A DNA stretch of 64,000 nt from Branchinecta lynchi (Eukaryota; Arthropoda; Branchiopoda; Anostraca; Branchinectidae). Where the stretch lies: the NCBI GenBank assembly GCA_023053575.1, contig JAKZAP010000004.1:16441624-16505623 (forward strand). Reading direction: 5' to 3'. The translations under genes were made by a program, and so were the position numbers. The notes under the pieces are model-generated. The model was given only the letters and a program-made list of their open reading frames with translations. It had not been told where the DNA came from and made no database searches. Shown in pieces: positions 11,155 to 24,000 of the stretch; within the stretch, counting starts at the first letter, position 1; every line of letters begins with the position of its first letter.

Positions 11155-11406
11155 GGATCGACTAAAAAGAGACACGGCACGGCATACTGTAGGAGGCACG
11201 AGTGCTAAAAAGAGGCACGAAAACTAAAAGGGCCCTTTCAGGCGTTGGAGTGGGGGGCAGGAACAATGTCGTAACTTGGCTTCTTTTAGGCTCTGGAGTT
11301 GCTAACTCTCACTTACTTGTCTGCTTCTATTACTTGATAAACTCTTTTATTACTCGTGCCTCCTGTGCCATACCGTGCCGTGTCGTGCCTCTTCTTAGCC
11401 GATCTC
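11155..11406. mobile_element. MITE with long terminal inverted repeats (CACGGCACGG type)
   Basis: The left end (GGGATCGACTAAAAAGAG, then ACACGGCACGGCAT, GGAGGCACGAG) is the imperfect reverse complement of the right end (CTCGTGCCTCC…CCGTGCCGTGTCGTGCCTC…GATCTC). The arms are about 48 bp. A partial second copy of the arm lies just inside the left end (GAGGCACGAAAACTAAAAGG). It has no coding capacity. The superfamily is not assigned. Confidence 0.6.
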
Positions 11407-11642
11407 ATGGGAAGCAGCGACCGAGCCCGGCCACCACTAGTCAACTTTTTATTTGCACTAAATTAAGAGATAGGTTCGGAAAACATCCACCACTCTGAGT
11501 TGACAATAGGTCATAACAATAGGATATTTAGTTTGCTTAGATCGCATAGCTTAAACGAATGGCGTTCCAATTTGTTCCTCCTTAGGTAGACTGAGATCCT
11601 CACAGATCTCTCAGCGCATACATTTTCGCAACGCCTACCAGG

Positions 11643-12890
11643 TTTTTTGGGATCCCAAGACGTTAGTGACGGATTACGACTTTTTTAAGTCTGTCTGTCC
11701 ATCCGTCGTTCTGTTAGCATGATAACTCTCGAAGGGATTGAAATATTTTACTCAAACTTGGTGTGAGGGTTCTCTGAGCCAAAGTACATGTCAAGCTCGT
11801 AGATGGGCTCCGTAGCCCTATATGTAGGGGTGTGAGCTTCAAATTAAGGGGCGAATCAAATTTTGTTAAGGCTAATGAGATAGTCGATTGAATGGTAAGG
11901 AGACATGCTGAATCCATATCTGAAACTTGTTTTCTCGCCGGACGAGCTTTTCGCCCAGAATCCGGCCAAAAACATATAACTGGTATAAGCAAAAGTTTTT
12001 GCTGGTGATTTTCGATGTAGGGGTAAGGAGACGAGCTGAATCCTATTTTGAGCTTTATTTCCTCGCCGGACATGTAGTTCGCCCGGAATCCCGCCCAAAC
12101 CGGAAAATTGGTAAAAGTAAAACTTGAAGTCAATTATAGGTTTGACATAGAGTTAAGGAGACATGATGAATCCATACTTAAAGTTGGTTTTCACGCCAGA
12201 CAAGTAGTTTGTCCCAAAAAGGGGAAAGACAGAAAGTTTTTTTTTTAAGTAAAAGTTTCGTCTGAAGTCGGTTAAAGTATCGAAATAGGGGTAAAAAATC
12301 GCACTCGGCAAGCTACTTTTATGGTCCATTTACACACTGCGTAAAATCAGAGCGTATTTTACGCACGTTTTGAGCTTGAAAAGATTTCTAGCAATACGGA
12401 CGTATTTAAATACAAAACGGACGCTCAAAACGTGCGTAAAACAAAACGTGCGTAAAATACGCTCGGATTTCAAAATACGCTCGGATTTTGCGCAGTGTGT
12501 AAACCCACCATTATTTGCTTTTCCTGTCGGACCAGTATTTGATCGAAATCCGCCCAAAACCCAGAATTCGTTTAGCGCTTATGATTGCTTGATCTCGCTT
12601 ATGATTGCTTGATCAAGTGGTTTAGAGTGTCGATACTAGGGCAAACTGAAATGCTGAATCGACATCTTTCTTTTCTGCCTGGTTGATATTACAGTCGAAA
12701 TACGATGAAAACCGGAAATTCGGTAGGCATCGTATCATCGTGTTATTATGTATGACACATGTCTTTGTCCAGCCGCTCGTATTGGCAAAGGGATAAGAAG
12801 ACTGAATCCATCTGTCCGCGTCTTTTTTGTAACATTACCGGTTAAAGGGTACGATCGCATTATGATGCAAACCGAAAATTTCAGAAAGGA
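11643..12890 (-). mobile_element. family A element, inverted, interrupted by a MITE
   Basis: It begins with TTTTTTGGGATCCCAAGACG and a short GTCTGTCTGTCC tract, then runs through several core units (CGCCGGACNAGNAGTTCG-type blocks). The sequence decays gradually after about 12,740 and no second GGGATCCC end is found. The MITE at 12,322-12,510 splits one unit; the family-A sequence resumes on the other side. Confidence 0.55.
12322..12510. mobile_element. Harbinger-type foldback MITE with TTA target duplication
   Basis: The element is flanked by TTA at 12,319-12,321 and 12,511-12,513. Its ends are TGGTCCATTTACACACTGCG and the complement of TGGTGGGTTTACACACTGCG. Most of the rest is also self-complementary (GCGTATTTTACGCACGTTTT repeated in both orientations). 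A 3-bp TWA-type duplication is typical of PIF/Harbinger. It is non-coding. Confidence 0.75.
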
Positions 12891-13842
12891 AAAATCTCCA
12901 TTTAAGTTGGTGTCCGTATAGACAAAAACACCATTGATCAGAATATTCTATGAGTTTTCTACTATAGCACTGATATTCCCATCGTAATCTGGGCTAAATT
13001 AAAGACAGGAAGGAATTGCCTAGAGGATCTGTGGGATAAATAACATGATCACGACATCTAGTGAAACGGGATCTAGTGAATCTACAGATAGTTTAGATGA
13101 AGTCCAATAAATATTATCATATTACAAACAAACAAACAAAAACACAAGGGAAGGAGCATAAACATGCGTTAATGTTTTTTTTTCAACGAATTTACGTGAT
13201 TAAATCAGGAGCTTACGGCAATACAGATTTGGGGAATGCTGTTATATTAAAGTTTCCAGAACAGATCAGATTGAGTGACGGCCAACTTTCAGTCCACACA
13301 TAAGATGTTCAGATACGATGCGCCTCGTGCTACAAAGCATGTATGTACGCACTGCACACGAAGAGCCCTAAAGCCATGCCCATGTCTGCAATTTTCAATA
13401 ACGCGGTTAGGTTAGGTTCAGGTTACAATGCATATTGGGATGGTCATTTTCACATGCTTTAGTTGCAAATATTTATAACGAGTGTATGCACGAACCGACA
13501 TTCGTCAGCCGAAAAACACAACAAAGCGGTGGAACCTGTATATGTTATTTCACCGGAAGCAAGGTAGGTAAGGCTGCAGCAATCAGCTGATTCGCCGAAA
13601 CTTCTCCCGAGAATGAAACTCTGAGTTTTGAAAATTTGTCTCGTCGTGCGTTAGTTGTATTAGTGGTTCTCATTAGCAATTTGAGAGAAGCATTATAGTA
13701 GTCGGAAACTAACTAGATTGGCTTGGGACATTTTTCTCATTCGAGCTCCGGTTCAGGAGTCCGTCAACCCGCTTCCCTTGCTACCCTTCATCAAATGCTG
13801 CACTTGCTATATACTGCACCTACTCTCCAGAAGCCTGCTTAA
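12891..13842. other. no gene recognised
   Basis: The stretch contains a short CAAA-rich tract near 13,122-13,142 and two TTAGG units near 13,406, too few to call telomeric. No exon or named repeat was found. Confidence 0.4.
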
Positions 13843-14129
13843 GAGCGTGTTCCACCCTTCTAAAAACAATAACTATTAGTTACTCTTTCCGTTACCACGC
13901 AGGCCGTTCCAACCTTCTCCAAATAGTAACTAATAGTAACTATTTGCTTACCATGCTCGGGAGCATAGTAAGTGTGGTAACTACGCATCTCTGTAACGTG
14001 ATCGGTCGAATTCGCCCGTGGTATGATATTCTGCTGGAAAATAGAAACATCGTTCCAGCCTTGGCGGCAAAAAGCCAGAATTCGTGATGTCATGCGTAGT
14101 AACTACGGTAAGTAAGGTGCAACACGCTT
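13843..14129 (+). mobile_element. MITE family 1 (GAGCGTGTTCCACC ends)
   Basis: The left end is GAGCGTGTTCCACCCTTCTA and the right end a diverged AAGGTGCAACACGCT. The interior has TAACTATTAGTTAC palindromes and TTTTGGCCGTCAAGGC-like sequence shared with copies at 15,291, 20,611, 30,131 and 34,859. Flanking TAA on both sides is compatible with a 3-bp duplication. It is non-coding. Confidence 0.75.
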
Positions 14130-14697
14130 TAATTCACGATCGGAGGCCGCAACCGATCCTCCAAGGCTGACCAATCCGCAGCCGATGCTACGATACTAAC
14201 TCCTCACAAGTCGCTTCCACGCGCGCTGAAGGACTTAGTACCCCCTTATTCCTCCGGATGGGAAGAATGAAGAGGCACGGAAATTACGGGCAGGCTCAGC
14301 ATTGTCTAACTCTGATTATGGAAATATAGACAGCTTAGAAAACAACAGAGGCGAGAAAAGAACGGAAGGGTGTGACTAACATGCCACGAAATGATGAAGA
14401 AATGTCTTGATGCCGAGTCGGATGGATCCGGTGCATTATGAGGTCATTAAACACAGAAGGACACCAGGCTAGGGATACACACGGAATCAAACGGAAGCGG
14501 AGGTTTAAGTGCGCGCTTAAGGCCTGCACAGCGAAGGCTTCACGAAAACAACGAAAAACAAAGAAACCAACGAGCTGTCAACGAGGAGTGCAGTTTCGGC
14601 AATCCACTGGTCCACGGCAACTTGACCAACAGCGGATACAGACAAGATTGCATCCAAATCTCCGCATTTCGTTTCACTAACAGTGACCCAAAGAGTA

Positions 14698-14789
14698 CTA
14701 CAATACAAAATCTGATGAGTCTTTGAAGATACTCCTTTTTTCGGCGCAAGACCCATCCGATAGGCACTGTTCTAAGAAATTCGAAACCA
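14698..14789 (-). pseudogene. CHTF18: candidate CHTF18 terminal exon, frame-disrupted
   Basis: Sixty-five bases beyond the exon 14 donor is an acceptor-like CATTCCAG, then codons W-F-R, in phase. This resembles the start of the conserved Ctf18 C-terminal motif (WFRFNEG). That frame stops two codons later. An adjacent frame continues F-L-E-Q… and later AEKRSIFKD, similar to the family's AVRRSLYIRD, ending in a stop at 14,698-14,700. In Ctf18 this end contacts Dcc1-Ctf8. It may be a decayed or mis-sequenced exon, or chance similarity. No better terminal exon was found. Confidence 0.3.
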
Positions 14790-14854
14790 CTGGAATGGAG
14801 TAGGGCAAAACTAGAACCTAGTGAAGTCGTAGCTTACACCAAACTACATCTTAC

Positions 14855-15095
14855 CTTTAACTCGACGACGTTTACTGTCTTCGGTTTGAGTGTCTGCAAG
14901 TGATTGGGGATCACTTTCTCTGCCTTTTCGGAGACAGCTGGCGCGGGGGGTTTCGTCAACGTTTCTTCAATGGTAGACCCTGCGCTCCTCCTCATCTTTT
15001 CGAGGCCAATCTCTCTCGCAATCAGCTGCTTGGACGCATAGGTGAGTTGTCGACGTTGCTTCGTTTTGTCCAGGTAAATCAAGTCCTCAATATTT
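14855..15095 (-). CDS. CHTF18: CHTF18 exon 14
   Basis: The acceptor is TTCTTTCTTCTCAG and the donor GTAAGATG. It encodes NIEDLIYLDKTKQRRQLTYA, then SKQLIAREIGLEKMRR and a Pro/Ala-rich stretch ending VVELK. The block LTY..KQLIAREI.LEKMRR is characteristic of Ctf18. It enters in phase 2 and leaves in phase 0. Confidence 0.9.
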
Positions 15096-18000
15096 CTGAG
15101 AAGAAAGAACTCGTGAAGTTTAAAATAAGGCGGCTAAGACATATGCTATGATCAATCTTTCAATCAATCAATCTTTATTATTCGAAGACCATTCCTTACA
15201 GTATTAACAAAAAATCGAATATTTGTTCTCTCGTCAAACATACAATTGCGCTTTTACATAGTCAAACATTCAATAATTAGCTTTATCATCGAGCGTGTTC
15301 CACCCTACTTACCGTAGTTACTACGCATGACGTCACGAATTCTGGCTTTTTGCCCTCAAGGCTGGAACGATTTTTCTATTTTTCAGCAGAATATCGTGCC
15401 ACGGGCTAATCCGACCAATCACATCACATAGATTCGTAGTTACCACGCTTACTACGCTAGCTACTATTTCGGAAGGTTGGAACGGTCAGCGTAGTACCTT
15501 TCGTGAGGTTGGAACGGAATTAGTAACTAATAGGTACTATCGTTAGAAGGGTGGAACACGCTCATCATTTAGCATTTACAAATTTCGCCGATTCAGCCGT
15601 TTCTACTACAGAATAGGACAAACAAAATTTAAAAGAGGTTAATTCATGCCTGTGACAACCATGGCGAATATCGGAGATGTTTCAAGGACCGTGTCCAGGT
15701 TGGGGGCTAGCTATCTGAGCATTCTCGCTTTTTCTAATGGAGTTTTTTTTTAGGTATAAGTTCTTTTACGGGTGGGCCTTTCGATCCTGGTCTGCAAACC
15801 CAAGTTCGCGTGGACGAATCCCGCACCGCTCGCCGAAAAAAATTGCTGCGCACCCTCTCAAGTGTATGCAGAATTTTTCCCGCACCACTTAGCGAACTAA
15901 TTTTTGAGTGCTTTAAGCACCTAGCTCTAGAGAACCGTGTCACTGATTTGACGAAAAAAACCAAGTGCCCAGGATTTGGGCTTCGGGACTATGCTTTAAC
16001 TGTTAAGCCATCGGTCATCGGTGGCTTGAACAGATCAAGATGACTGATCTTTCTGAGGAGAGTAAGCAACTTCACCGAATTCCCGTCATAATCCGTTGAT
16101 TTTTGGGCTTGGGCTTGGACAATTGTGACAGGTGTAACATGAATAAATAACATGATTGACAGAAATATCCCACTCACTGATTTTTTGTATCCCATATTGA
16201 TCCAGCGTTTCAATCTTCATTACTTCTCGATGTAGAATTATTAATAACAATAGCTTAGTAATAATGTAATAATTATTACTATTGCTCTGTACTAGTTCTC
16301 GACGCCCAGGAAGGGACTGAGTGTTTGGATTATGTGCGATTTATTTTCTTATTTGTTATTAAACCCACTGAACTTGATAGGTTATCAAATAGGTCATTTG
16401 CCTCTACAATTAATTAGCCATATGAATTCTGTTATTTTAAAATGTTATGCCGGAAAACTATGACAGGCATTTCAGTTCAGTACTGCTTTTTCTGCAAACG
16501 AAGTGTACACGCAGAAGAGCCTGGTCTGTCTTATTTTACAACAGTAGGCTACAGCAAATTCACTAACACACCTCTAAACTTTACAACGGGTAAACAAATA
16601 ATCATTCATATCAATTTATGACAAATACAGGAACCTACTTACGGGTCGAGAACGTAGACGTATTGGCCATCTGGAGTTCGCTCCTGGCGATATGTCATAC
16701 TCAAGGAAATCATAGCAGTTACAACGCGAAGAACTTCCAGTCTTTCTTCCGGAGAATATAGTTGGGTGCTGATCTGCGAAGAACGAACAAATTTCAGCCA
16801 AAATGTAACAAGGAATCCTGTTATCGCGACCCCCCCCCCCCCCCCCCGGAAAATACAAGCAAAGTTGTGGTACTAAAATAGAAAAAGTTTATACTCAACG
16901 AATTACATCAGTTGCTTCATACTGATCAGCAAATATTCAGTTTTGGCTTCATAGCCAGTCAGACCAAGGTCTGGTGGACCAGGAAATCCAATATTGGATG
17001 GTGGCAAGGAATGAGAGCAATGTAACACTAGGGAGTAGCGCCAATACCTATGCTTTCCATTTATTAGAAACGGGCCTTACTCGTACGACCGCCCACTATG
17101 CTCGCGATATTCAAAGATAGAAAAACTTGCGGGGTTAGAAAATTTCTAGTACAACTAAGGTGTGGTCTGCACACATCGAGAAAAGAGAGAAGGTTGTATC
17201 TTTTTTTTGCTCTGTTTGGAATACGGAGTTATCGGAACCAGCGCTGGGAGTGTGTCACCCTACTCCCTAGCGTTATTTTGCTCTGCAATGAATATTCAAG
17301 AGACAGTAAGATATTATAGAAGAGTTAAACATACTTTAGGTGATTTGGATATTATTTTAAAATATTTGGGTTCAACTCCATACTACCTCTCTCCCACTTA
17401 TATTTAAGATAAACGCTTCTGAAAGGGGGCTTCTGCACAGGTATGGTAAGATACAAATTACTAACAAAACTCGTATCACTCCAATGGCTTTTAAGCCAAT
17501 AAAAGCGCCAGGCAAAAAGCTAAAAGGCTACGTGGAAGATCCCAAATACAAAATCAACCAGGAATCATCGGCACTCGGGAACAAAAATGACGTCAGTCTC
17601 AAAATGTACCTACCGGTCGGAAATTAGGTGTTAGGCAGTCAACAACGATCGGTAACATGTCTAAGACAAGGGTGTGTGGAGTCGTAAAGACTCTCGAGGA
17701 AGGAGCCATTTCCAACATCAGCGTTTTGATGATATTCTCGTTCTTGCTCTGAATCCCATGCATCTGAAAGTATGTCCTAATGTTAACCCAAAGCTTCTTA
17801 ACAACAATACCTCAAATTCGGGCAACTGGACAATTATAGGCTACTCGCTTCACTGGTTTATCAACTGAGGCTCGCTTCCGACGTTACTGCAAATACAAAT
17901 GAGCTCCCGACATCACTGAAAAATACAAGGTATCCCGAAGATAAAGAAATTATACACAAAGAGACCCTAGAAAGATTTTCTTTGTAAGGACCCTTATCGG

Positions 18001-21000
18001 GCAGATCACTTTTTGAAAAATTAGGTGTCAAATGAACGTGAAACTAGAGGATGTGTCACCAGGGGCGGCCAGAGCCTTTCTTCATTAGGGGGGGGAGGGG
18101 GCCTGATAAAATTTACCGAATCGGTACCCGATTTTTACCGAATCTATTAAATTTGTTTCTAAGAAGCTACAAAGTAAAATTTGCATAGTATCTACAAAGT
18201 CGTATAAAGAGAGATTCGACTAGTTTTCACGCCCTTCCACTTCTGTACTATGTTGTCGACTAAGTTGTATCGGAATTCCAAACAGACGTGACGTCATATG
18301 ACTGAGGACCCAACATAGAATTTGATTGTCACTACTGACTAGGTCGTTTTATAAATGTAAACGCGACCGGCACCACGCTGGCCGCTCGGCTCTATATGTA
18401 TATTATAATATATATTCATCGATAGGAATAAACTACAATTTTTCCTTTTCTGAGGTAAAATAGAACAAACGCTGATGAACAACGTCGAGTCGCTAACGGC
18501 AATGTAGCTAACAGCTGCACCCAGGAAAAATTAAGCGAGATACGCGAAATTTATTGAATTCGCCTTTTTTTCTGGCAAAATTGAACTAAACGCTGATGAT
18601 CGAATTGCCTTTTTTGGATCCCGAAATTACAAACCGACTTCTAAGGGTTCGTTCCAGCTCCTCTCCGTAGTTACTTCGGAGTAACTACGTGGGACGTCAC
18701 AAATTAACTACCACCTGGAACGGTCGAAGTTGCTACGGGACGAGATAACGCGTGTTTCTTGAATGCAAGAAGAGGAAGACGGATACCCAAAAGGCAAAGA
18801 AACCTACTGTGGTTACGTAACGTTCTTAATCTACGAAGACCCCTATTTACATAACATCCTTCTAAATCTTCATAAGCATGGGGAAGGATGAACAGATAAA
18901 AATTGTTTGTTTTTTGCTGCATAATAACGGCTTGATAATTAGTTTGGAACAGTTTCTTCAAGTGAAGGAGAAGAGGAGTTAATGCTTCAGGCTTGTAAAT
19001 GGACCCGTGACATTGACTATGCCCGTTAATTCTTTATCTGTATTCCGGTTGTGTCTTTTGGGTTGCTAAATCCTTATTTTCACATATAATTGTTTCATAG
19101 CTGCAATAGCAAGTCTTTCTTATTCCCGTGCAAATTTTGTAGCAGTCCTTATCAGGAATGGAACGCCCAGATTCTAGAATCTGGAACCCAATAATGTCAT
19201 AGGTGGTTAACAGGTTCATTAAATAAATTTTTAGCTTCTTCTCCTACAGTATATACAGTAATGACAATAGTAATAATACAAAGCAACAGAAAAGTTTTCG
19301 CCTGTAAATAACTCTGATGAGTTCAATATATATTATTATTAAAGTTTCACTTGAAATTTAATAGATTATAGTGGAAAATTGCAATCTCAATTACAGACAT
19401 CTGAATTTCATTCCTGCCACAGTCCCAATCGAGTCACCAGACCGACCGGTAAACCGTCACCGAGGTTAGCTACAATTTTTTTTTTTGGAGGGGGGGGGGG
19501 GGTAATCAGCGAATCCTATTTGACGAGAAGCTAAAGGCCAAGTACAGCTGAAAATCACACAATCATGTCCTGTTTACTTTAGCAATTACACCTTGTCTCA
19601 CTTTGCTGCTCGAGTTCACCTTTCGAGACGGCTCTTGGAAAGTGAAAGTGCTAAAGACGGTCGGGTACTATCTTTACAAAAAGTTACTTCCAAGTAACGC
19701 TCTTCCTTGTGCTCCCCGTAACTTTTTGACAAGCTGGAACGTATGACTGAAAAGTCACTGCAGTAAAGGCGAGTCTTCACCTTCCGGAATCTGGGTTCCC
19801 AGAGTTTTCGAGATTTTTTTTAAATTTCTTCTGCGATACATAAATATTCCGGAAAACTGGAAGTTCAAAAGCCCCTTTTTTCCGGATTATTTTGATATAC
19901 GTTTGGACCGGTTCATATTCCAGATGCAATTTACAGAAAACGTAAAAGAATAATCTGGAAGCCCAGATTCTGGAAGTTTCGGGAGGTGAAGACCCGACTT
20001 AACTTTCGGGCCGAGCTGGAACGAACCAAATAATCGATTCGTACTACCGAAAACCATACCCAATAAATAAGGAACAGATCGGGACCGGTATAACAACCGA
20101 ACTTTGTAATGAGATGGAACTATTGTTCGAAAAACCTAAAACAACCGAATGTGGCAAGTTTGGTAAGTAAGTGGTAACAGATACGAAGCCGGTAACGAAT
20201 GGGACAAGTGAACAAATACATCAAATCGCTGAATTTTCACATGGAAATACCGAATGCGGTGAAATAGATGCGGACTAAACAAAGGTCCGAATTCCTCTGT
20301 GCTTTTGGGTAATAGGGGTTGAGCATATATATGTGAAGTTACCCCCCCCCCCCCCCCCCCACTTTCTCCGTTCATGGGCAAGCGGGCCCAAATTGCCCAT
20401 GAACAAGTTTTTGATCGTGGCTGGAATCAAACTCTAAGCTGGTATACTTGAGGAAAAAGAGGTGTAACAGGCATCCTAAAAAACAGAACAGGTAAACAAA
20501 AGAACAGGAGACCTGTTCTGTTTCTGTTTCTGTTTTTTTTTTGCAAAAACAGAACAGAAAACAGGTACCTCAAAAACAGAACAGAACAGAACAGTACCCA
20601 TGCTTAATTAAGAGTAACTATTAGTTACTATTTTCGTTCCAGCCTCACGAAAAGTTACTACGCTGACCGTTCCAACCTTCTCAAAATAGTAACTAATACT
20701 AACTATTTGCTTACCATGCTCGGGAGCATAGTAAGCGTGGTAACTACGCATCTCTGTAACGTGATTGGTCGGACTGTCCCCCATGGCACGATATTCTGCT
20801 GGAAAATAGAAAAATCGTTCCAGCCTTGACGGCAAAAAGCCAGAATTGGTGACGTCATGCGTAGTAACTATGGTAAGTAGGGTGGAACACACTCACTATG
20901 TCTCATTCTGAGGTTTGAAGTCTTTTGTTTCCATAAGAAGAGATAACACAAAACCTGGTGTCATATTCTTCGTAAACACAAAACTTTAAAGCAACCGCTC

Positions 21001-24000
21001 TGACCAAAAATAGTTTTTTCACGATAAAATGGTCCGGAGTTAGTGTTTTTCAAAAACACTAATTCTTGCCTCGCCGTATTAGGGATTCTCTTGTTAGCGC
21101 TTGTCGACTCTTGCCGGGCTTTGCGCAAGAATACTTGATTTTCCTCGTGAATATAAGTAGTGAATATAAGTAATTATAAGTAGTGAACTGAAAGATAAAA
21201 TTGCTCCTCAGCCGGGATTTGAACCCAGGACCCTCTGTTTACAAGGTAGGCGCTCTTACCATTTGAGCTACCGAGGGGCTTGTGAACAGAGTTCGCAAAC
21301 CACTACAATATTCTGGTAGAAGCCGGTCATAGGAACAGTGATCCCGGCCGAAGGCAAATTCATCTAACCAGTTCACATCCCCATGTCACGGAGAAAATGA
21401 GTTCCACAGCGCCTGCTCGCTCACGACTCAAGACAAAAACGAAGTTATTGTCTGGCAACCGCCGAAAAATCTCGGCTAGAGTGACTCGGCACAAAAATTC
21501 TGTTAAGAGGGAGATTTCAGAGTTAGGGGTGTGAAGACAATGAACAGCGACAGGGGTCCTTTAACGGTCATTTCTGTGACACTGTACTTCTGCCCCATCT
21601 TTTTGTAAAATGCTTCCACTCCAACACTTAACAGTTAAGAGGAGACACCTACCTCAGTGCCCGTCTTCGGGAAGTTAATTTTGGGTCTTTCTGAGCTTGC
21701 AAACAGAAAGTGAAGTTTCACCAGCATATGAGGAATGAAACCCATCGTTGAGTAGTTCTGGGTATGTTGTATTTGGTCCTGAACCAAGTCGTAGAAGCAC
21801 ATCCACTCCAGTCCGCTGGCGACGTTGTCCAGCTTGTTATCCCGGAACTTGACTGCGAGATAGTTTTCGTACACACCTTGGACAAGCCGATCATAATCGC
21901 CACAGGACTGAACGCTATGCAGTACTGACGAGTACCTGGAAGCAAGAAATTTTCTTAAGAGTAAGTAAACAACAGTAATACAGAAAAGCTTCGGTTTGCC
22001 AACCCCAAGAACCCAGGCTACGATCGTGTCCTTAGTGATCTTTTGGGCTGGGTGTTGACAGGGTGCAGTGCAGCCACAGTCTGAAGAGGGGCTTCCTTGG
22101 CTTGTGTGTAGCACCAACAACCACGGCCCACGGATCAGAATTTTTCGACGACTGCTACTCGGGCACCTCAAATAAACTGTAAAGACTAAAAAGGGAGGCT
22201 GATTTAGACGGTGGTCTAGGTACGCTTGACTAACTGAGCTCACGAGTTTTCAGCGTCCTGGGTCTCACGTCGAGGCCGAAGTAAGTATAGACCAAGGCGA
22301 TGAAAGCAGATATAGAAGATCATTTCTTATTAATCTTTTCGCAAGTTCTCTTCACCAGGTCGAAACGCACTCAGTCTCAGGTGCTTTGATTGGTAAGCAG
22401 CAACATCTCTATATTGACGTGGCTTAATACACGTCTAGACCAGAATATATTTTACAAGAAGAACGGAAGTTGTTCTGGGTATGCCGTATTTGGCCCTGAA
22501 CCAAGTCGTAGAAGCATATCCACTCCAATCCGCTTGCGACGTTGTCCAGCTTTTTATTCCGGAACTTGACTGCGAGATAGTTTTCGTTACCCTACAGTAC
22601 TAAATACAACCACTTTATTTTTTATCTTGACCAACTTTAACTAGCAATAGGCCAACTGGGCAGTAATAAAAGTCATCGTACGATGCTCACCACAATATCA
22701 GTACAAGGGCAGAATCTGGCATACCTTTTAGAGTCCACCGATTGCTTCTCGTTTTCACCTACGCTTTCCTTTTTGGCATTGGGTTCCGACTTGGTAAAGT
22801 CGATCCTAAAACAGGGTATACATAAGCAAAACCAGGTACTCTAATCACTCAACTACATTATTTGTTTCTATACCAAACAATATAACTACAACCGAATACC
22901 GATGTAATCCTGCCTTGTCGGAATGTCATTTACACGATGTTCTCAGCTGGATGGCGGACGATGGAGTAGTGCCAAGACGTAGGGTATGCTTTCCGTGCTT
23001 TGCAAACTGGCCATATGATGAAAGACTTGAAGCCCAAGGGCCATAACAAACAAACATAAATAAGTACATGTAAATACAAACATAAACGGTCACACTATTA
23101 TTTCACACTAAACCCCACTCAAACACTTTTCCCTGTGAAGACTGGCCACTCTGAGGAACCTCGCCAGGTTTCTTATACTAAGAAAATCCCTACTCCGCCT
23201 AATATTTAACAACCATTTCCTCCCATGAATCCCTCCCTTAAAAATTTCCTCCCTCAGATCCTTAATTTCATCACAATCACACATACAATGAATTAGATCC
23301 TCATCTCCCTCACCCCATATTGGACAAAAGTAAGGACCAGATTACTTTCTTCAAATACTTTCGTCTTTCACCAAGTGGCAAGCTATCTGCCCTCATATTT
23401 AAAATTACTTTCATTTCCTCTTTGTTTAGACCCGCTTAAGAATAAATTTCTTCAATCTAAATCTCTTTAGCCTCTGCATACAAACTCGAGGATCCACTAT
23501 CTCTTATCCTAGCTAACCAAACCTGGATTTCATGAAAGAGCAAAACATTAGCTTTAGCTTGTCCTTAGGAACCCGAAACTTTTTCAGTGTTTTGAGCATT
23601 TGAATTGCGCTGTTAGCTTTCTTTACAATTGTCTTTGTATTTTCATGCCATGAAAGGTCAGAAGAGATCACTACACCTAGTAGCGTTGTTTTATCACTGA
23701 TGAGCCCGGGGTCGATAGGAGGTTCGAAAGACGGGAGAGTTTTTCTAAGAAAAGAAGAGATCACCATATCAATGCATACATTTAATTTACTTTCTACTTC
23801 TGTAGCATCAGTCTATCTACAAAAATATTTTCCTCAGCCCCATCTAACTTAATAGGTCGCTTCACTATCTCCGTTCTTCTATCATAACCACCAATATTCG
23901 TTGCGCCGCCCACTACTCTTGTGGCATTGAAAACGAGACAAACTTGCGGGCTTACAAATTTTTAGTAAAGCAAAGATGCGGTCTGCACACACCAAGGAAA

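Noticed and set aside
13400..13425. Telomeric TTAGG repeat array
   Set aside because: Only two units; the LINE-1 tail CCTAA pair is likewise too short to mean anything.
21635..22243. Single 202-codon minus-strand protein
   Set aside because: Only the part up to 21,935 matches CHTF18. The remainder is intron read-through beyond a clear acceptor.
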